Source: Scytalidium lignicola
Taxonomy: Eukaryota; Ascomycota; Leotiomycetes
Direction: 5' to 3'
Assembly: GCA_002812745.2 (NCBI GenBank)
Contig: NCSJ02000072.1
Coordinates: forward strand, 62,001-126,000
DNA: 64,000 bases
The notes under the pieces are model-generated. The model was not told the origin of the DNA. It did no database searches and saw only the letters and a list, made by a program, of their open reading frames with translations. Numbering within the stretch: the stretch's first letter is position 1; every line of letters begins with the position of its first letter. This document shows, piece after piece, positions 32,318-44,799 of this stretch. A program made the translations under genes and the position numbers.

Positions 32318-34325
32318 ATGTCTAAGCTTTTAAGGTTTTCCTTATTCACACTCGCTATATATACACTCCTTACACAAGCATCGCTTCTTCATGTACACGA
32401 CCACACATTTGTTCCTGATGTCATACTACGAGTTACTGCAGAGAACGTCGCGCAGTCATGTCTACCTGCAAAATCCACATTGCTAGTAAATGGAACGTCC
32501 CCTGGTCCAGAGATACGGCTAGTAGAGGGGACGACGACTTGGATCCGAGTCTATAATGATATGCCAGATCAGAACTTGACAATGGTACGCAGCAATATCT
32601 CTTTTCATCAACATCACAACACATACAATGCCCTCAAGTACCATCAATCCTTCTTGCATTGCAAAGAAAGTTGAATGCTGACTTGAAGTCAGCACTGGCA
32701 TGGTCTCTCGATGGCCGTATCACCTTTCAGCGACGGCACGCCACAAGCAAGCCAATGGCCAATTCCACCGAATTATTTCTTTGATTACGAGATCAACGTA
32801 CCAATTGGGATGGCAGGAACATACTATTATCACAGTCATGTAGGCTTCCAAGCAGTTTCCGCTGCAGGTCCTTTGATAGTGAATGAAGTCGGAATTATTC
32901 CGTATCACTATGACGAAGAAAAAATTATCTTTCTAACAGATGTCTTTACTCGAAACGACACAGATATTGCTGCAGGACTTGCAAATGACCCACTCATATG
33001 GAGTGGAGAAACATCTATGGTTTTGATCAACGGAAAAGGGGGAGGTTCAGCTAACGGCACTACTTGCAACGCAAGTATTGAAATAATTGACGTTGAACCT
33101 AACAAGACTTACCGCTTGAGATTCATAGGTGGTACAGCACTTACAGTCGCATCTCTCGCTATTCAAGGCCACTCAGACTTGGTCGTAATTGAGGCTGATG
33201 GGTAGACATCAAAATTTTGATTCCAGATTCTAACGTAAATACTAACGTTCCATATAGCTCATACACGAAACCGCAAAAGACAAATTTCTTGCAAATTGGA
33301 ACCGGTCAACGCTTCAGCGTTCTGCTCAAGACGGCTGCTAACCCTACAGCCAATGATTTCTGGATCCAAATCGAGTCTCGCGAAAGACCAACCACAACCC
33401 AAGGCTTTGCCCTACTGCGATACGCCAACAGAAACCAACCCGCCAAGGAAACGGAGATCTTCCCGCCAACTACACCACCCCTTACGCTCCCAGAAACTGA
33501 CACTTCATTCCTCGAGTATGCTCTCTCACCACTTACGCCTGCCTTTGACTTTCCAACTGCCGCAGAGGTAACCCGGCGAGTAACTATCACCGTCCACCAA
33601 GCCGTTCGAGGACAAACGATCTGGATCCAAAACGGTTACAACTGGACAGAGACCTTTCCGAAGGAACCTTATCTTGTAAGCCTGTATAAACGAGATGGTA
33701 TTGAATTCCCCTCTATGCAACGCGCATTGGCGAACAATGGCATTGATCCTGTCACGCGCTCTTTTCCAGCACAGATAGGAGAGGTGCTTGAGATTGTGAT
33801 ACAAAATACAGGTGCTGATTCTGGTGGATTGGATGTCCATCCTTTCCATGCTCATGGGGCACATTTCTTTGATTTAGGTTCCGGAAATGGGACATATGAT
33901 GCAAAAGTAAACGAGCAGAAGATCAGGGCTCGTGGTTATGAGCCGTTGAAAAGAGATACAACCATGTTGTATAGGTATGGAACCGCGACCGGCAACGGGA
34001 CGGCGGAGGGATGGAGGGCTTGGAGGTTGAAGGTTACGGAACCCGGAGTGTGGATGATCCATTGTCATATTTTACAACATATGTTAATGTATGTTGGCCA
34101 TTCCATTTCTGTTCAGTTCTTACTAGTAATGTTCCGAGGTGAATAGCTGATACTAATTCATGGAATAGGGGAATGCAAACAGTTTGGGTTATGGGCAACT
34201 CGCAACAGGTACTCAGACTTCCATACCCTGAGGTCAAGGGGTATCTTGCTTATGGTGGCGATGTGTATGGTAACGAGACTCATCCACCTACTGTAGTGCA
34301 TTTCAATGATGACTGGGCAAGTTAG
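32318..34325 (+). CDS. Secreted multicopper oxidase (laccase/ascorbate-oxidase type)
   Basis: Exons 32318-32584, 32693-33201, 33258-34088 and 34169-34325 keep phase and give 587 residues. MSKLLRFSLFTLAIYTLLTQ is a signal peptide. All four copper-ligand motifs are intact: HWHG (right after the first splice), YYYHSHVGFQ, HPFHAHGAHF and HCHILQHMLMGM. The last supplies the type 1 copper with an axial Met, which suggests a lower redox potential than Leu/Phe laccases (general knowledge). The cupredoxin domains lie in order, with VLINGKGG and VIEADG marking the second. Several N-glycosylation sites are present. It oxidises phenols, ascorbate-like substrates or metal ions with reduction of oxygen to water; which of these cannot be told. 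There are no stops and all splice sites are good, so the gene looks functional. The upstream region is rich in TACTGTA words. Confidence 0.93.
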
Positions 34326-37300
34326 TAATGATCTAATAAGTTGCCCGGAAGCGAACTCTGAAATAAAGAATGGCGTAAAAAACAAACAGCATATGGATAT
34401 AGGGAAATAGGATTCATTAATTCAAGGCTATTGGTTCTTATTTAGTATCTTGATTTAATCTATGTGTATGACTATCCTTTATTTTGTTTCTAAACTACCA
34501 ATAGGCTTTAATGAGCTCGAATACAAAGCTATAATTTATACATGGCAGATAGATACTCATTTAATATTATCTTCTCCCAAGCGCTTCCCCCAGAACTATC
34601 AGTGACTCTTGATAGTATGCTTTAGATAAATTAAAAATGAAAAAGGATTTGAAGATGCTCGAACAGTCAGGGATCTAGAAGAGATATTTGGTCATCAGTT
34701 CGTTTTTGAGATGTTCTAACTTAAAATTTCAAAATATGGTGTACATTTGAGCATTCCGGTGGACTTATTGTTGCGTTTAAGGCGTGGCTTGAGCTGATGA
34801 AGGAATAGAGAAGGAATTTATGTTGATGACAGGTAACGTAGTAAACATAACATCTGGAGGAGCAAGATTCAGGTGACTAGATGGCCAAGTCTATATTAAC
34901 AAACTCAATGAATGATTTACTGAGCAATATATAGAATTCTGAAGGAGAAAGTTTTCCAAGATAATGATCTTAAATATGTGTTAACCAATAAATGTATTAC
35001 AAAGCAAATAAGCTCCGTAGAATCCTGCTATAACTTAAACCTGAAATTAATCGTTTATCAAGGTTAATCTGAATTACCAGAAAACTATGATTAGTAATAT
35101 TTTTTTNAAGATTGATAGAGGATGGAGTTATAAATAATTCCGCAGCAGAGGATTCTAGAATATTTAGGGCTACAGTCCATAGAAGCAACTTTAGAAGAAT
35201 GAGGTTATGGCCAATCAATTGAGGTATAATAAACGTACACAACTTTGATGGTATTTCTAGTAGTAATGAAAATTTTATAATTAGCTAGCTGAGAGTATAA
35301 TAATAAACTATAGAAACTATGTAGTAATCTTAAATACATTACATCTCTAGGTTTAAATCATCTTCCTCACAAAGATAAAAACCGAAAGAGGAGATCTTAA
35401 ACTCAGTTTGTGTGGTGTACATCAAATAAGGGACGAGATCTGAATATACACCTCCCCAGCTGACACTGGTCTTATTTCGTAACATAAGTGTAAAATGGCT
35501 GCGGCATCTCATCTTCATCAAGCCTTTTTGCGCCTTCCATATGCAAGTTTATTTATTTATTACTCTTAGTTGAAGATACTTTTTATTCTAAAACATGTCG
35601 TCAGTCTGAGCCGTGAGGTCCAACGAACAACCTTCAATTCTTAAAACGGGGATTAAGGCATGCAGCAAGCAAATCAATGAAGTAATCTGAATAGAAGGCA
35701 ACCTTTATCACCCCAGACACGTCGCAATTAAACCCCCCCTTCTTTCCAAAGGATCTCAGCTTTACCTGCTTTGATACTTGCTTTCCCGGCCTTACGTCGG
35801 ACTCATATGCCCCATACAATATAGCCAACTTATTGTGTACAAGCCAAGCATATTCAACTGAAGAGGATCCTTCATAAAGGTTACTGAAAGGGAGAAGACT
35901 GGAGAGCTTAAAATAAACTTCTACCCGCAGTCACGCTATGGGCTCCGGATGTAGTAACTAACTTTAGCCCTCTCGATCCATTAATACAGTGCCATTGTCC
36001 AGTTTATTTAGTCCAGTAACTCGTATATGCTGTGCTATAGCTAATTCCACCTTTAGGTTTTAACTTATTAAAAACATCCTGTGTAGCGATATGGGTGTAG
36101 GTGAGAGCGGTGTATGGCCATTTAGTATAGCTGAGTGCAACCAACTAATCAGAAGGTAGGCTGCGGTAGAATAGGGGGGAGGCATGTATTGTAGTCACTA
36201 CAGCTACTACTATATATGTATAATGTCACACGACTGAACAACATATCCCTACCACAATACGATCAAGTAAAATATAAAACATATAAAAAGAACCTGAGCA
36301 ATGCAAAATTATGTACGGAACAACTTATGTATGAATCATTCAAGTTATTATAATTGTAAAATAATCATGCGGTTGTCAAGGGCTCTGTACGGGACCATAT
36401 TCATAAGTTTATCATAGGTTAATAGGCTGTGGCTCGCATGTGCTAACACTACATGACGTACAAAAAAACGTATATTTAGAAAGCATCGTAGTGCCTTCTT
36501 GTAATCCCACAACGAAATTTGCAGTAATTACATTCGGAGGATTTGCTTTGGAAACTTGGTGCAATCTGCAGATGACAGGGGTTCATCCCATCTCCAGTCA
36601 CTCACTACTACAATCACCAATCTCACTCGCATATCATCCTCGTACAACAGACTCATCACCAGCCTCCGCCCCCTCCGAAAAACGAAACTTAAGCTTTTCA
36701 CCTCACCGCCGTATGAGCGATATTTTGTTTAACAATTTCAAGGATCGATGACATACATCCCTCATCCTTGCTTGCATAACTGAAACTCTCTTTCTCGTGA
36801 CATGACATATTTATAAATTTTAAAAATCCCAAATGTGTTTAATTATCTCATCTTTTCTTTCTCCCTCGGTGTTTTTNATCTCATGCTGTTTACGCTTGTG
36901 GGGGTACACGTTCTTATGTTATCAGCGGGATCAAAAAAATATCTTGGTACTGCAATTTCACAATTGTTGGTAGGGTTGAAGAATCAAGAAGGGCAACTTT
37001 AATTACACGAGTTTAATTTTCAAAAAATAGAATTAAATTTTTTTAATTAATTTGTAATTCAGTATTCAGTATAGACATGGTATCATGGATTCTCTAATAT
37101 AAACATGACTCTGAAGTCAGATGGATGAATGAAAAGAATAAATACAAAATTTTTGTGAAATGAGGAGCTTTCCCCTCCTCCCATCCGGGAAACTCCTATT
37201 TTCCAATGCAATGACCCGCTTATTAGACTACTAAAATTGATTTTTCTAGAAACACATCCTCTTCTATCTTTGCTAGTGTCGAGGGGACCTAGTATCGTGA

Positions 37301-37417
37301 TAGATGGCAAATTAAAAATTGAAATAAAAGGAAATAAAAGAGTGGTCTATATTACCACCAAAGACCCCAAACCCATAACTCCCAGAGAATGCATTATGAC
37401 TATTTACGCCTCGCACG
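34326..37417. other. Three kilobases without a supported gene
   Basis: Open frames at 35339-35521, 35634-35828 (minus) and 36440-36751 (plus) have no motif I recognise and no clear splice partners. The minus-strand stretch around 35525-35340 (DEDEMPQPFYTYVTK, then a stop) has protein-like composition and may be a relic. Single N bases follow T runs at about 35107 and 36877. AT-rich throughout. Confidence 0.35.
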
Positions 37418-38379
37418 CTACTTCTGATCTATGCTTCCTGGCAACTCGATCACTCCCGTGCCCAATTCCGCTATTTCTGGTTGATAGTACTGTTGCTGTG
37501 GCGTCCCCGGTGCTGACGGCGCTGCCGACTGTGGTTCATAATAATTGTACGACGGCGGTGCGTAGTCGCCTCGGCTGAGGATGGGGTCCTTTGGGGGGGT
37601 GCGAGGTTTGCGTCGACTGAAGAAGAACCAGCCTGTTGCAACACCGATGAAGACGGCAGCGGGGATGCCAAGGGCCAAACCGATGATGGCACCCGTACCG
37701 AGTCCACTGCTGGAGGATGAGACAGCGACGGGTGGAGAGGTGCTGGTAGCATCAGCGGCACCTGCGCCAGTTGATGATGATGTTCTTGCAGTTGTTGTGG
37801 GATCGGAGCTGCTGGTACTGGCAGGGCTGTTGAAGCTGAGAGGGTGGGTAGGAGCGGAGGTGGCAGTCGGGGGTGGAAGACCGCTGCTGGAGCCGGGAGA
37901 CGACTTTTCGGCGTCGCGATCACCGGTAGTAATGTTGAAGTAGTGACTGATGGTGGCAGGCGTATCGGCGCCGGAGACCCAGAGTTCGAAGAAGAAGACA
38001 GGGGTCTCGGAGAGATTCTTTTTGGTGCTGACATTCCAAGAGTAGGAGGTGATACTAGACTTGTCTTCTACGAAGAGATGAGGGATGTTAATAAATATAT
38101 GTCCTAGAGATAAAATTTCGAGGGAGTGTGTGTGGATGGATGCTGCTCACGAAAAATATACTCCCACTCATCGTTTGGCTGCTGCTGTGAGAGAGTCAGG
38201 TCCATGGGCTGATTGGTATTCGAGGTCCATTGGACGTTCATCGTCGAGCCCAGTACGTAGGTAGAATCGAGGGAGAAGTCGCCGTCGGGGCCAGCGGGTG
38301 CAGGATTGACGAAGGTGAAGTCCTGCGCAGCAACCGAGGTTACGAGCAGCAGGAGGGCGAAAACAGGAACTGAACGCAT
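37418..38379 (-). CDS. Single-pass surface protein with Ser/Thr-rich ectodomain
   Basis: Exons 38379-38151 and 38103-37418 join in phase over a 47-bp intron, giving 304 residues. MRSVPVFALLLLVTSVAA is a signal peptide. The ectodomain begins QDFTFVNPAPAGPDGDFSLD with VLGSTMNVQWTSNTNQPMDL, a beta-sandwich-like segment found in many fungal surface proteins, and ends with ISHYFNIT. A Ser/Thr/Pro-rich stalk of about 70 residues follows. The membrane span is GAIIGFALGIPAAVFIGVAT (about residues 200-222), then FFSRRKP and a Pro/Tyr/Gln-rich cytosolic tail. The layout is like Mid2/Wsc-type wall sensors, but without the WSC or Mid2 cysteine signatures. Role in wall sensing or adhesion is inference. 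The ATG at 38379 is chosen because the signal peptide begins there; an upstream in-frame ATG gives a non-hydrophobic extension. Confidence 0.82.
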
Positions 38380-40362
38380 GGTGACGGGAGAGATTGATCG
38401 AGTTGCCCTCTGTTCAGGTGGACGAACTTTATAAGTCAGTTCTTCCAGGTGAGTCGAGCTACGTCGAGTGTCAGGAAAGAGCAGTGATTGCGTGCTGCTG
38501 CAAGAAGCAGAGGCAAGCACGCATGCACATACACTCCAATGATGTGCGATACGATGGCAAAACGAGAGTAGCAGTTGGTAGCGTTGCTCCTAGTGAGAGA
38601 AAAGAAGCATGGAAGTAAGTACAAGAAAGATCATGGACGCGGTGAAAGGTAATATCACTAGCTCACCTACGGTGTTTTCCTTACTAAGACCACAGGGCCT
38701 CATTCGCCCATCTGCTCGGTACCTCGGGGTCTCCAAGGAAACATGGCAGCACGGTAGTTAAGAGGAGACAAGCAAGAGACCAAGAAGAGAGAGGACGAGG
38801 GGGGGTTGAAGGGTGGTTGGTGTGGTGGGTGGTTTGGTCCCTGAGCGCTGGCCGCTGATCGAGCGGATAGCCGCCAGGGTCTTTCTCTCGGGCCCTGACG
38901 TTGCGATGCCATGTATCTGGAGAGGGCTAGTGCAATGCCGCCGCTGCTCTTTGCCCTTCGACTCTAGTCTGTGTTGAGTAGTGATGAGTGATGGTACTGT
39001 ACTGGATGGGATCTAATAACCTATCTCGTGTCAGCAATTAGCGTTGCTAGAAAAGAGAGAACGAAACGCCTTCCATCCAGGTATGAAGTAAGAACAAATT
39101 AATAAATAACTAATAAATAAATAAATAAATAAAAGGGGACCCCATATCTGAATCCTCCGCACGAACAGCAGCTAAGCCAAAGCCACGAACCTTAATCAAC
39201 TATTACCATACAGTTGAATTAAGTCACGGCTTGGTGGACGAAAAGAGAACTGATATAGAGCGTTGGCAGGAGAGACGGGGAATCTCCCACCGCCACAGCG
39301 AGCGCAGTGGTGCCGTAGCATCGTTGCGGATCAAGTCACAGGTAACTTACCAGAAAAGAGCCACATGCGAGGCGCAGTCTGTAGCAAAAACCTTCGCCAG
39401 CACATTTTCACCATTGATTCTTCTTGTGACTGGTGATGCAGTATCGACGGCGATAACAGTCTATCCATCTATTGTTCATCCATCGTGTGTTGCTTGGTAT
39501 TACAGACATACAGCTTCATCTATTCGTCACGAATGATTCCTGTGCACAGTACTGTAATCTAATTAATTAATTTTAATTATAGTAAAATCAGGTCCCCTCA
39601 CAGCGTCAGCTGGTGGGATCGTTCAAGGGAGAAGAATTAATTACAGTATTGAGAGAGCATTTTCGTTGCGAGATCCCACCTTGTTATGCTTCTTTTAGAC
39701 TAGCACGTCATTTGTCAGCGTAGCTTCACTGTGTGCCATTTCCAGCATCATGAACCGTCTTTCCGGTCCTCTAATAGATTCTGCACGGTACCACTGTATT
39801 AGGGGCTCATTGTCGCGTAGGTAGCCCTGCCTGAAACGAATCAGCGTAAGACGATCCTCAATCGACGATCTGCAGCCCCGGCTGATTGACGTAGGTTGGC
39901 ACGACCGGTTGATTAACTCTAACTTTCTCACTGCTGTATTGTGGTAGGGAATCGTTTTCTACGAGCTTGGTCAGGCAACTGACTATCTTCCGCCGTACTA
40001 CAATACTGCTACAATCGCGCCGAAACGGCATACGTCGAATTCCGGTGCAAGGGGACGAAGGAGGAATACATTTAGATTCCATTTCTGCAGGTTGCAGATT
40101 GATTATCAATTCTTATGCAAGCGGCCTCAGATCGCGATGAGCAACCACGGTAGGGTACAATGATAAGAACCAGGAACCAGGAACCCGTCGTCTCATCAAA
40201 TTGCTTTACAGTACATAGATCAGACGGCATTTGGCTAGCAAGGCTTTCAGCCAATTAAAATGTACTACTAACTAGGCAGGAGTAAAGAATTTTTGAATCA
40301 ATTAGCGTTTGTATTCTATTCTCTAGAAAATTATGACTCGTTCAAGCACGTGATTGAATAAT
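38380..40362. other. Intergenic region with an AAAT microsatellite
   Basis: No supported gene. A (TAAA)n microsatellite occupies about 39098-39133. Several TACTGTA/TACAGTA words occur (near 38995, 39545, 39645 and 40207), as they do upstream of the multicopper oxidase gene. Open frames on either strand lack motifs. Confidence 0.45.
39098..39133. repeat. TAAA microsatellite
   Basis: About eight copies of TAAA, with a few interruptions on the left side. Confidence 0.8.
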
Positions 40363-41450
40363 TTATGCTTTTTCATCAGCTTTTAGCGAAAGTTTGTTAC
40401 CAAATTCTCCCTCCAAATCTAGACGTATATAACTCTCAATTGAGTCATCGCTTAACCCTCCTCCCTGTTCCTGTAGTTCTGGCTTTGCAAAGCTCGTCCT
40501 AATTAGCTGTTGAACAGGCGTTTGAGGTGGCCTGTGGAATGGATTTTCTGTTGAATTGATTGAATCAATTGACGTGACTGAAGGTTTCTGATCAACTGGC
40601 TCTTTGCCAGGCTCTATGAAAGGTGGTGGAATGTGCTCCTTGTACAGCACAGGTTCACCCTCCACCCCACGAGGGAGCTGTTTGATTGCCTTTTTTCTAA
40701 GTGATTCCTTTTTACGCCATGCTACCCATGCAGCCTTTTGCTCTCTCCTCTCTTTATTAGCTATCTGACGTAGCATTATAGCTTCCTTATTGGCTGCTTT
40801 CTGTGCTTCTTTACGTTCCTTTTCCTCAATTTTAGCTTGTACAGCTTCACCTGTTAGTTCCCCTCCTTGTTGAAGTCTCTTTCTATTGGATGGTTTTCTA
40901 GTTATGAGATCTTGTATTCGTCGATATGCCATATCACGTTTAAGCTTAGTAAGCTCATTTTCATCCAGTATTAATTCAGAACCACGCGCAAAAGAATCAA
41001 ACTTGCGTTGAGATGGGGAACTTAGTAGATCTATGATCTTTGGTTTTAGCTCTCTAAGCTGATATTGGACCTGTCGAATTGTTGTAGGAGTTCCTGGTAC
41101 ACGCAATTCAGGCTCTTTAGTCATTTCCTTAGGTTTGTTCCTTACATATTTCCTTATAAGGGTGAAAGTTGCCTCCTTGTCCACTGGCTACATGCTAGCC
41201 TTTCTAAAGGCATTTTGAATAGTGCCTTTCTTAAAAGTTTGCTCGCGAATCCCTGGCAAATCTCAAAAAAAANGAAGCCATGGTATACTCAAAATAAAGT
41301 GATTCAGTAGCACTTTGGACAGCCTTATTGTGCCAGTGTTTATATGGCTAGAACACTCCTACATCAAGAGGTTGCATACAGTGTGTTAAGTGTGCTGGGA
41401 ATGTGCATAACACAACGTTGTTTTTCAAAAGTCCCTTAACAGATTTATAT
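40363..41450 (-). pseudogene. Pogo/Fot1-type DDE transposase relic (C-terminal half)
   Basis: Reading the minus strand gives PAHLTHCMQPLDVGVF, the well-known block of DDE_1 pogo-type transposases that ends near the third catalytic acid, then a TAG at 41348-41350 in place of Gln before PYKHWHNKA. FKKGTIQNAFRKASM follows, then a second TAG at 41188-41190 in place of the Trp of 'GMWPVDK'. From 41184 an open frame runs 273 codons: VPGTPTTIRQVQYQLREL, SSPSQRKFDSFARGSELIL, LQQGGELTGEAVQ and a Lys/Glu/Ala-rich coiled coil. Both stops are CAG or TGG changed by one transition. The N-terminal HTH and first catalytic acids are absent, because the sequence joins a kinase fragment at about 41450. No inverted repeats were found at the ends. 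Confidence 0.8.
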
Positions 41451-41454
41451 GCAT

Positions 41455-41700
41455 GAAGTGGCCACCTCACTAGTGAAACTACTAAGCAACAATGTATACA
41501 ATTGTTGTATGTTTCATTATCTTAGCTTGCCAGGCTGTTCACATCAAGTTCTTGAACACTAAAGGCGTTGGACTTGTATGTTTTATCCTCTTTCGCATCT
41601 TACTCCACATGTCGAGGAATAAATTGGCTATTATTAGAAGTACAACTTGCTTTACGTCAAAAAAGGAAGCTTGTATTAGAGCAATACTGAAATTTACATC
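41455..41700 (-). pseudogene. FunK1 kinase fragment, diverged copy of the 49.0-49.3 kb locus
   Basis: The plus-strand text at 41455-41640 aligns with 49080-49260 over about 180 bp with many transitions. Shared anchors are TATGCATG, TAAGCA.CA.TG, GTTC.TGAA.ACT, GACTTGT and TATCCTCTTTC. The differences are largely C-to-T or G-to-A in this copy. It therefore carries a piece of the insert region of a FunK1-type kinase, truncated where the pogo relic begins. This is a visual alignment; I have not computed identity. Confidence 0.65.
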
Positions 41701-41760
41701 AGCTCTTATATTTAACATTAAAATTGCCCTAATACTGACGTACAAAGTATATTAAGTTCT

Positions 41761-42849
41761 AAATTAGCATATATGGCTAGTTTTTGGTCTTACTAAGAAG
41801 TTGTCATTCATACTTGACATAGTAAATCTCTAGTGTCATTTCATTTGTATAACGGTTAATGTTTGCAGATTCTTAATACTTAACCGCAAAAAGATCGCCT
41901 TATCTGATTTTAAATATATGGAAGGCAGATCTTTAAGATTGCCCATCTATATACTCAAGTTATTAATTTCAGTCTTCACTGCACTGCAAAGGCTGTATGA
42001 AGCACAGTTGCCCTGCTAATCAACTTCTAATTTCTAATACTTCTATGAAAAATCAAGGCCACTTCATTATAGGGGAACTCAAGTATTATGTCGCTGTCTT
42101 GTGCTTGTATAAGTACAAATCTATACAGATTTTCTTTAGTCTTGAACTAATATAAGACAATATTTTCACAGAGGTCTGTAGTTAAGGTATACCGTAGCCT
42201 TGTTCTATTATCGAAGTTTAAAGGTTGCTGCTCATTCCGAAATGAAGAAGCAATTTCGATATAGTTTGTAAAAAGGTCATGACTCATAAAGTGATGCTTG
42301 CCGTGAAAATATGTCCATACTACAACTCCAAAGTTCAGTTCAATTATGCTATATTACTCATATGATGTCTTATAAGATAATCTCCATGAATTTCAGCTTT
42401 CTTTGATATTATGACTTTGCAACCTTATTCGACACCTTCATATTCGATATTTATTCTTGATTGAGGTATCGCATCCTTCCTTACCACATCTCATATCCGC
42501 AGGCTGTATTTGATGGACTAAATCGCCATCAAGTTACTGGTTAGCTTAGGCCATAACAGTATCAGGTGATAAAACAGTTAGATATTGCCTAATTTAGAAC
42601 ATTACCATGCTTAGTACTAATTTCATCAAGATCGCGCTATCCATTGCTGTTATGCCCTCCTCTATGCAAGTTTATATAGCTTTGACGTTTAAATATTTCT
42701 ATGAATTAAGTGTTATTCACGCTTGAGAATGTTTGACAAAAACATGTGATCTCAATTTCTCATTTGTAACAGTAGCTTTTTCTCGTTATAAAATCGTAAT
42801 ACTTACTTACATATATTTCTTATCCTAGCTTTGAAATATTTGTGTTATC
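41761..42849. other. AT-rich intergenic DNA
   Basis: I see no coding frame, repeat or RNA gene in this kilobase. Confidence 0.4.
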
Positions 42850-43400
42850 AGCTTTATAGACTTCATTATTTGTAGTAATTGATTTTATGTTTTTATTTTC
42901 CAGATTATTAAGCAGTTGGTTCACTGTTAGAGCACGTGTTACATGCTCTCTTCGCTTTCGCCGCTTGAAGAAGAGAACCGCCTCAACTACAATCAGAATG
43001 AGTACAAACCCTCCTATAGCTACACTTACTCCAATCCTAGTCTTGTGCTCTGAGTTGTACTACCTTTTTGGGGGTTTGTTGTTGTGAGTTGCCCAAGACT
43101 CGTCGTGGTGCTTAATAGGATTCTAGGAGAAGAAGTTGTGGTAAGAGGAGCTGTTATTAAAACGGCGAAATTGTAGCCTTCGACAAGTATTGCAATTAAA
43201 TTAATAGGATATGAGAGAGTTGTAGTTACTAAGATATAGTTGTTCGTCGCCGGCGAAGCATAAGACAGAATCTAGTTGATCGTCATCGGTGAAGTATAAA
43301 CACTGTCGACCTTGATATTACCATCAGCATCTCGTGCAAAATCGAAATTCTTAAATTAATCAATAGATTAGTCAAATTCTCAAAGCAGAGCTCGACCAAT
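42850..43400 (-). pseudogene. Broken single-pass surface protein
   Basis: The minus strand reads SPATNNYILVTTTLSYPINL and VEGYNFAVLITAPLTTTSS, followed by a Thr/Ser-rich stalk (LLSTTTSLGQLTTTNPQK). Then, one frame over, it reads KTRIGVSVAIGGFVLILIVV with EAVLFFKRRKRREHVTRA: a membrane span and a basic stop-transfer. This stalk-span-basic layout is common in fungal surface proteins. A stop (about 43278) and a frame change between stalk and span break it. No signal peptide was located, so the 5' part may be lost. Confidence 0.45.
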
Positions 43401-44189
43401 TACAAGTTGAATATACATACGTCAGGCAACATATAATGGATGTACTTGACGATGAGATAATAATGGTGCTCTATGTAGTGTAAGCGGCAGGACACACAAG
43501 AGGACTGAGACTTTAGCTAATGATTATGTTATCTGCTATGATACCTCCATCCTACTATTATGTCACTTCAGGAGGAAGGCATGTCAATGAGTTAGTGACT
43601 GATTGCGCATATGCAAGATCATATATATAGGGGAAAAGACCCTTTGAGGCATGTACACTCAATCACGCTTAGGCTGTAGTGTTATATCTAGGCTGTAAGC
43701 TCTATGCTGTTGTAACTGAGAGTTACGATGTCCGCAGACCGTTATTTATCTCTGCTGAATGAGTGGTAACTATCAGAGGATGGAAACATGAAGGAAAACA
43801 CAATTATGAAAGTGTAGTAAGAATGTAAGATTTACTGGTTTATATTTGGTGAGAAGGCAATGTGTTTTAAGCAAAACCAACGGTAGTCTTCAGTATTAGC
43901 ATGAGTTAGTTATGTATCACAGTTAATCTTTGAATATGGCGGGTTTTCAACTTAATTAAAGTTAGAGTAATTCTAATATTATATGATATTAATGGCTATT
44001 ATGAAGTATTGATTACTGCAAAGCATCAGACTTAGAATTAGCAACTTGCTTGTCATCTGTTTATGGCATTGTCATATTCTTTACTATTCCTTATGATTTT
44101 GTATTTTCAATCTAATGCTTCTTATCTTATTACGCTAATATCCGAGATCATCATTTTAAATATTGTTTACTTTATTCATCATCTTAATA
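43401..44189. other. AT-rich intergenic DNA
   Basis: Nothing supportable; mostly A/T-rich sequence. Confidence 0.4.
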
Positions 44190-44606
44190 TCAATTATTAC
44201 CTTTACCTTTACCAGATGAGGAGTTCATACTTTTATCTCTCTTATAGTTAGCTAACTCAGCAAATTTTTGCCTGCTGGTCGATGGTAGATCTTGCTCGTC
44301 ACAATATTTGTCGTCATTGCAATCATCACTGTCGAGATCGCTGTGATCGGTATTAGACCCGCTGTCCTCTGACTCCTCATCACTACTAAGTACAATCTGT
44401 TTGTCTAGGACAGACACACCTGTCCTAGGCTTGAATTTATGTGGTATACCTTTTTTNGCTGCAGGAGCACCAGAATTCTTTCGTTGAGTATAGGCGTGAT
44501 CTAGTATACAAGACGTAGCACAAAGAAGAAAGAGAAAATCTCCTATCACACGTGAAGGAGTGGTTTGAAGATCACGTAATATAAAGGTCCCGTGATCCTG
44601 TGACAC
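44190..44606 (-). CDS. Doubtful acidic open frame
   Basis: A 138-codon frame with one undetermined residue at an N after a T run. Its C-terminal half is very acidic (SSDEESEDSGSNTDHSDLDS), then Lys/Ser/Gly-rich. The N-terminal part has a hydrophobic FLFLLCATSC. I do not recognise a family. It could be a relic of a mobile element or of a nuclear protein tail. Confidence 0.25.
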   Translation of the reverse strand: MSQDHGTFILRDLQTTPSRVIGDFLFLLCATSCILDHAYTQRKNSGAPAXKKGIPHKFKPRTGVSVLDKQIVLSSDEESEDSGSNTDHSDLDSDDCNDDKYCDEQDLPSTSRQKFAELANYKRDKSMNSSSGKGKGNN

Positions 44607-44799
44607 CCACCAACTTTGGGACCGAAGATTTATTCTACTAATTCACAGAGCTTTCCCTTACGATTTTTTATCTGCTGAGTGACACACCACCCCGCAGTAT
44701 AAGACCGATTACCCAAGTGGACGCACTAACACTATTTCTACTACTCCTATTATATACTACTAACTATATGCTGGTACTAGAATCCCAGTTTTTAGGCCA

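Noticed and set aside
32585..32692. Coding read-through after the first oxidase exon
   Set aside because: Splicing from GTACGC to the AG at 32691-32692 joins directly to the copper motif HWHG in phase, so the open stretch is intron.
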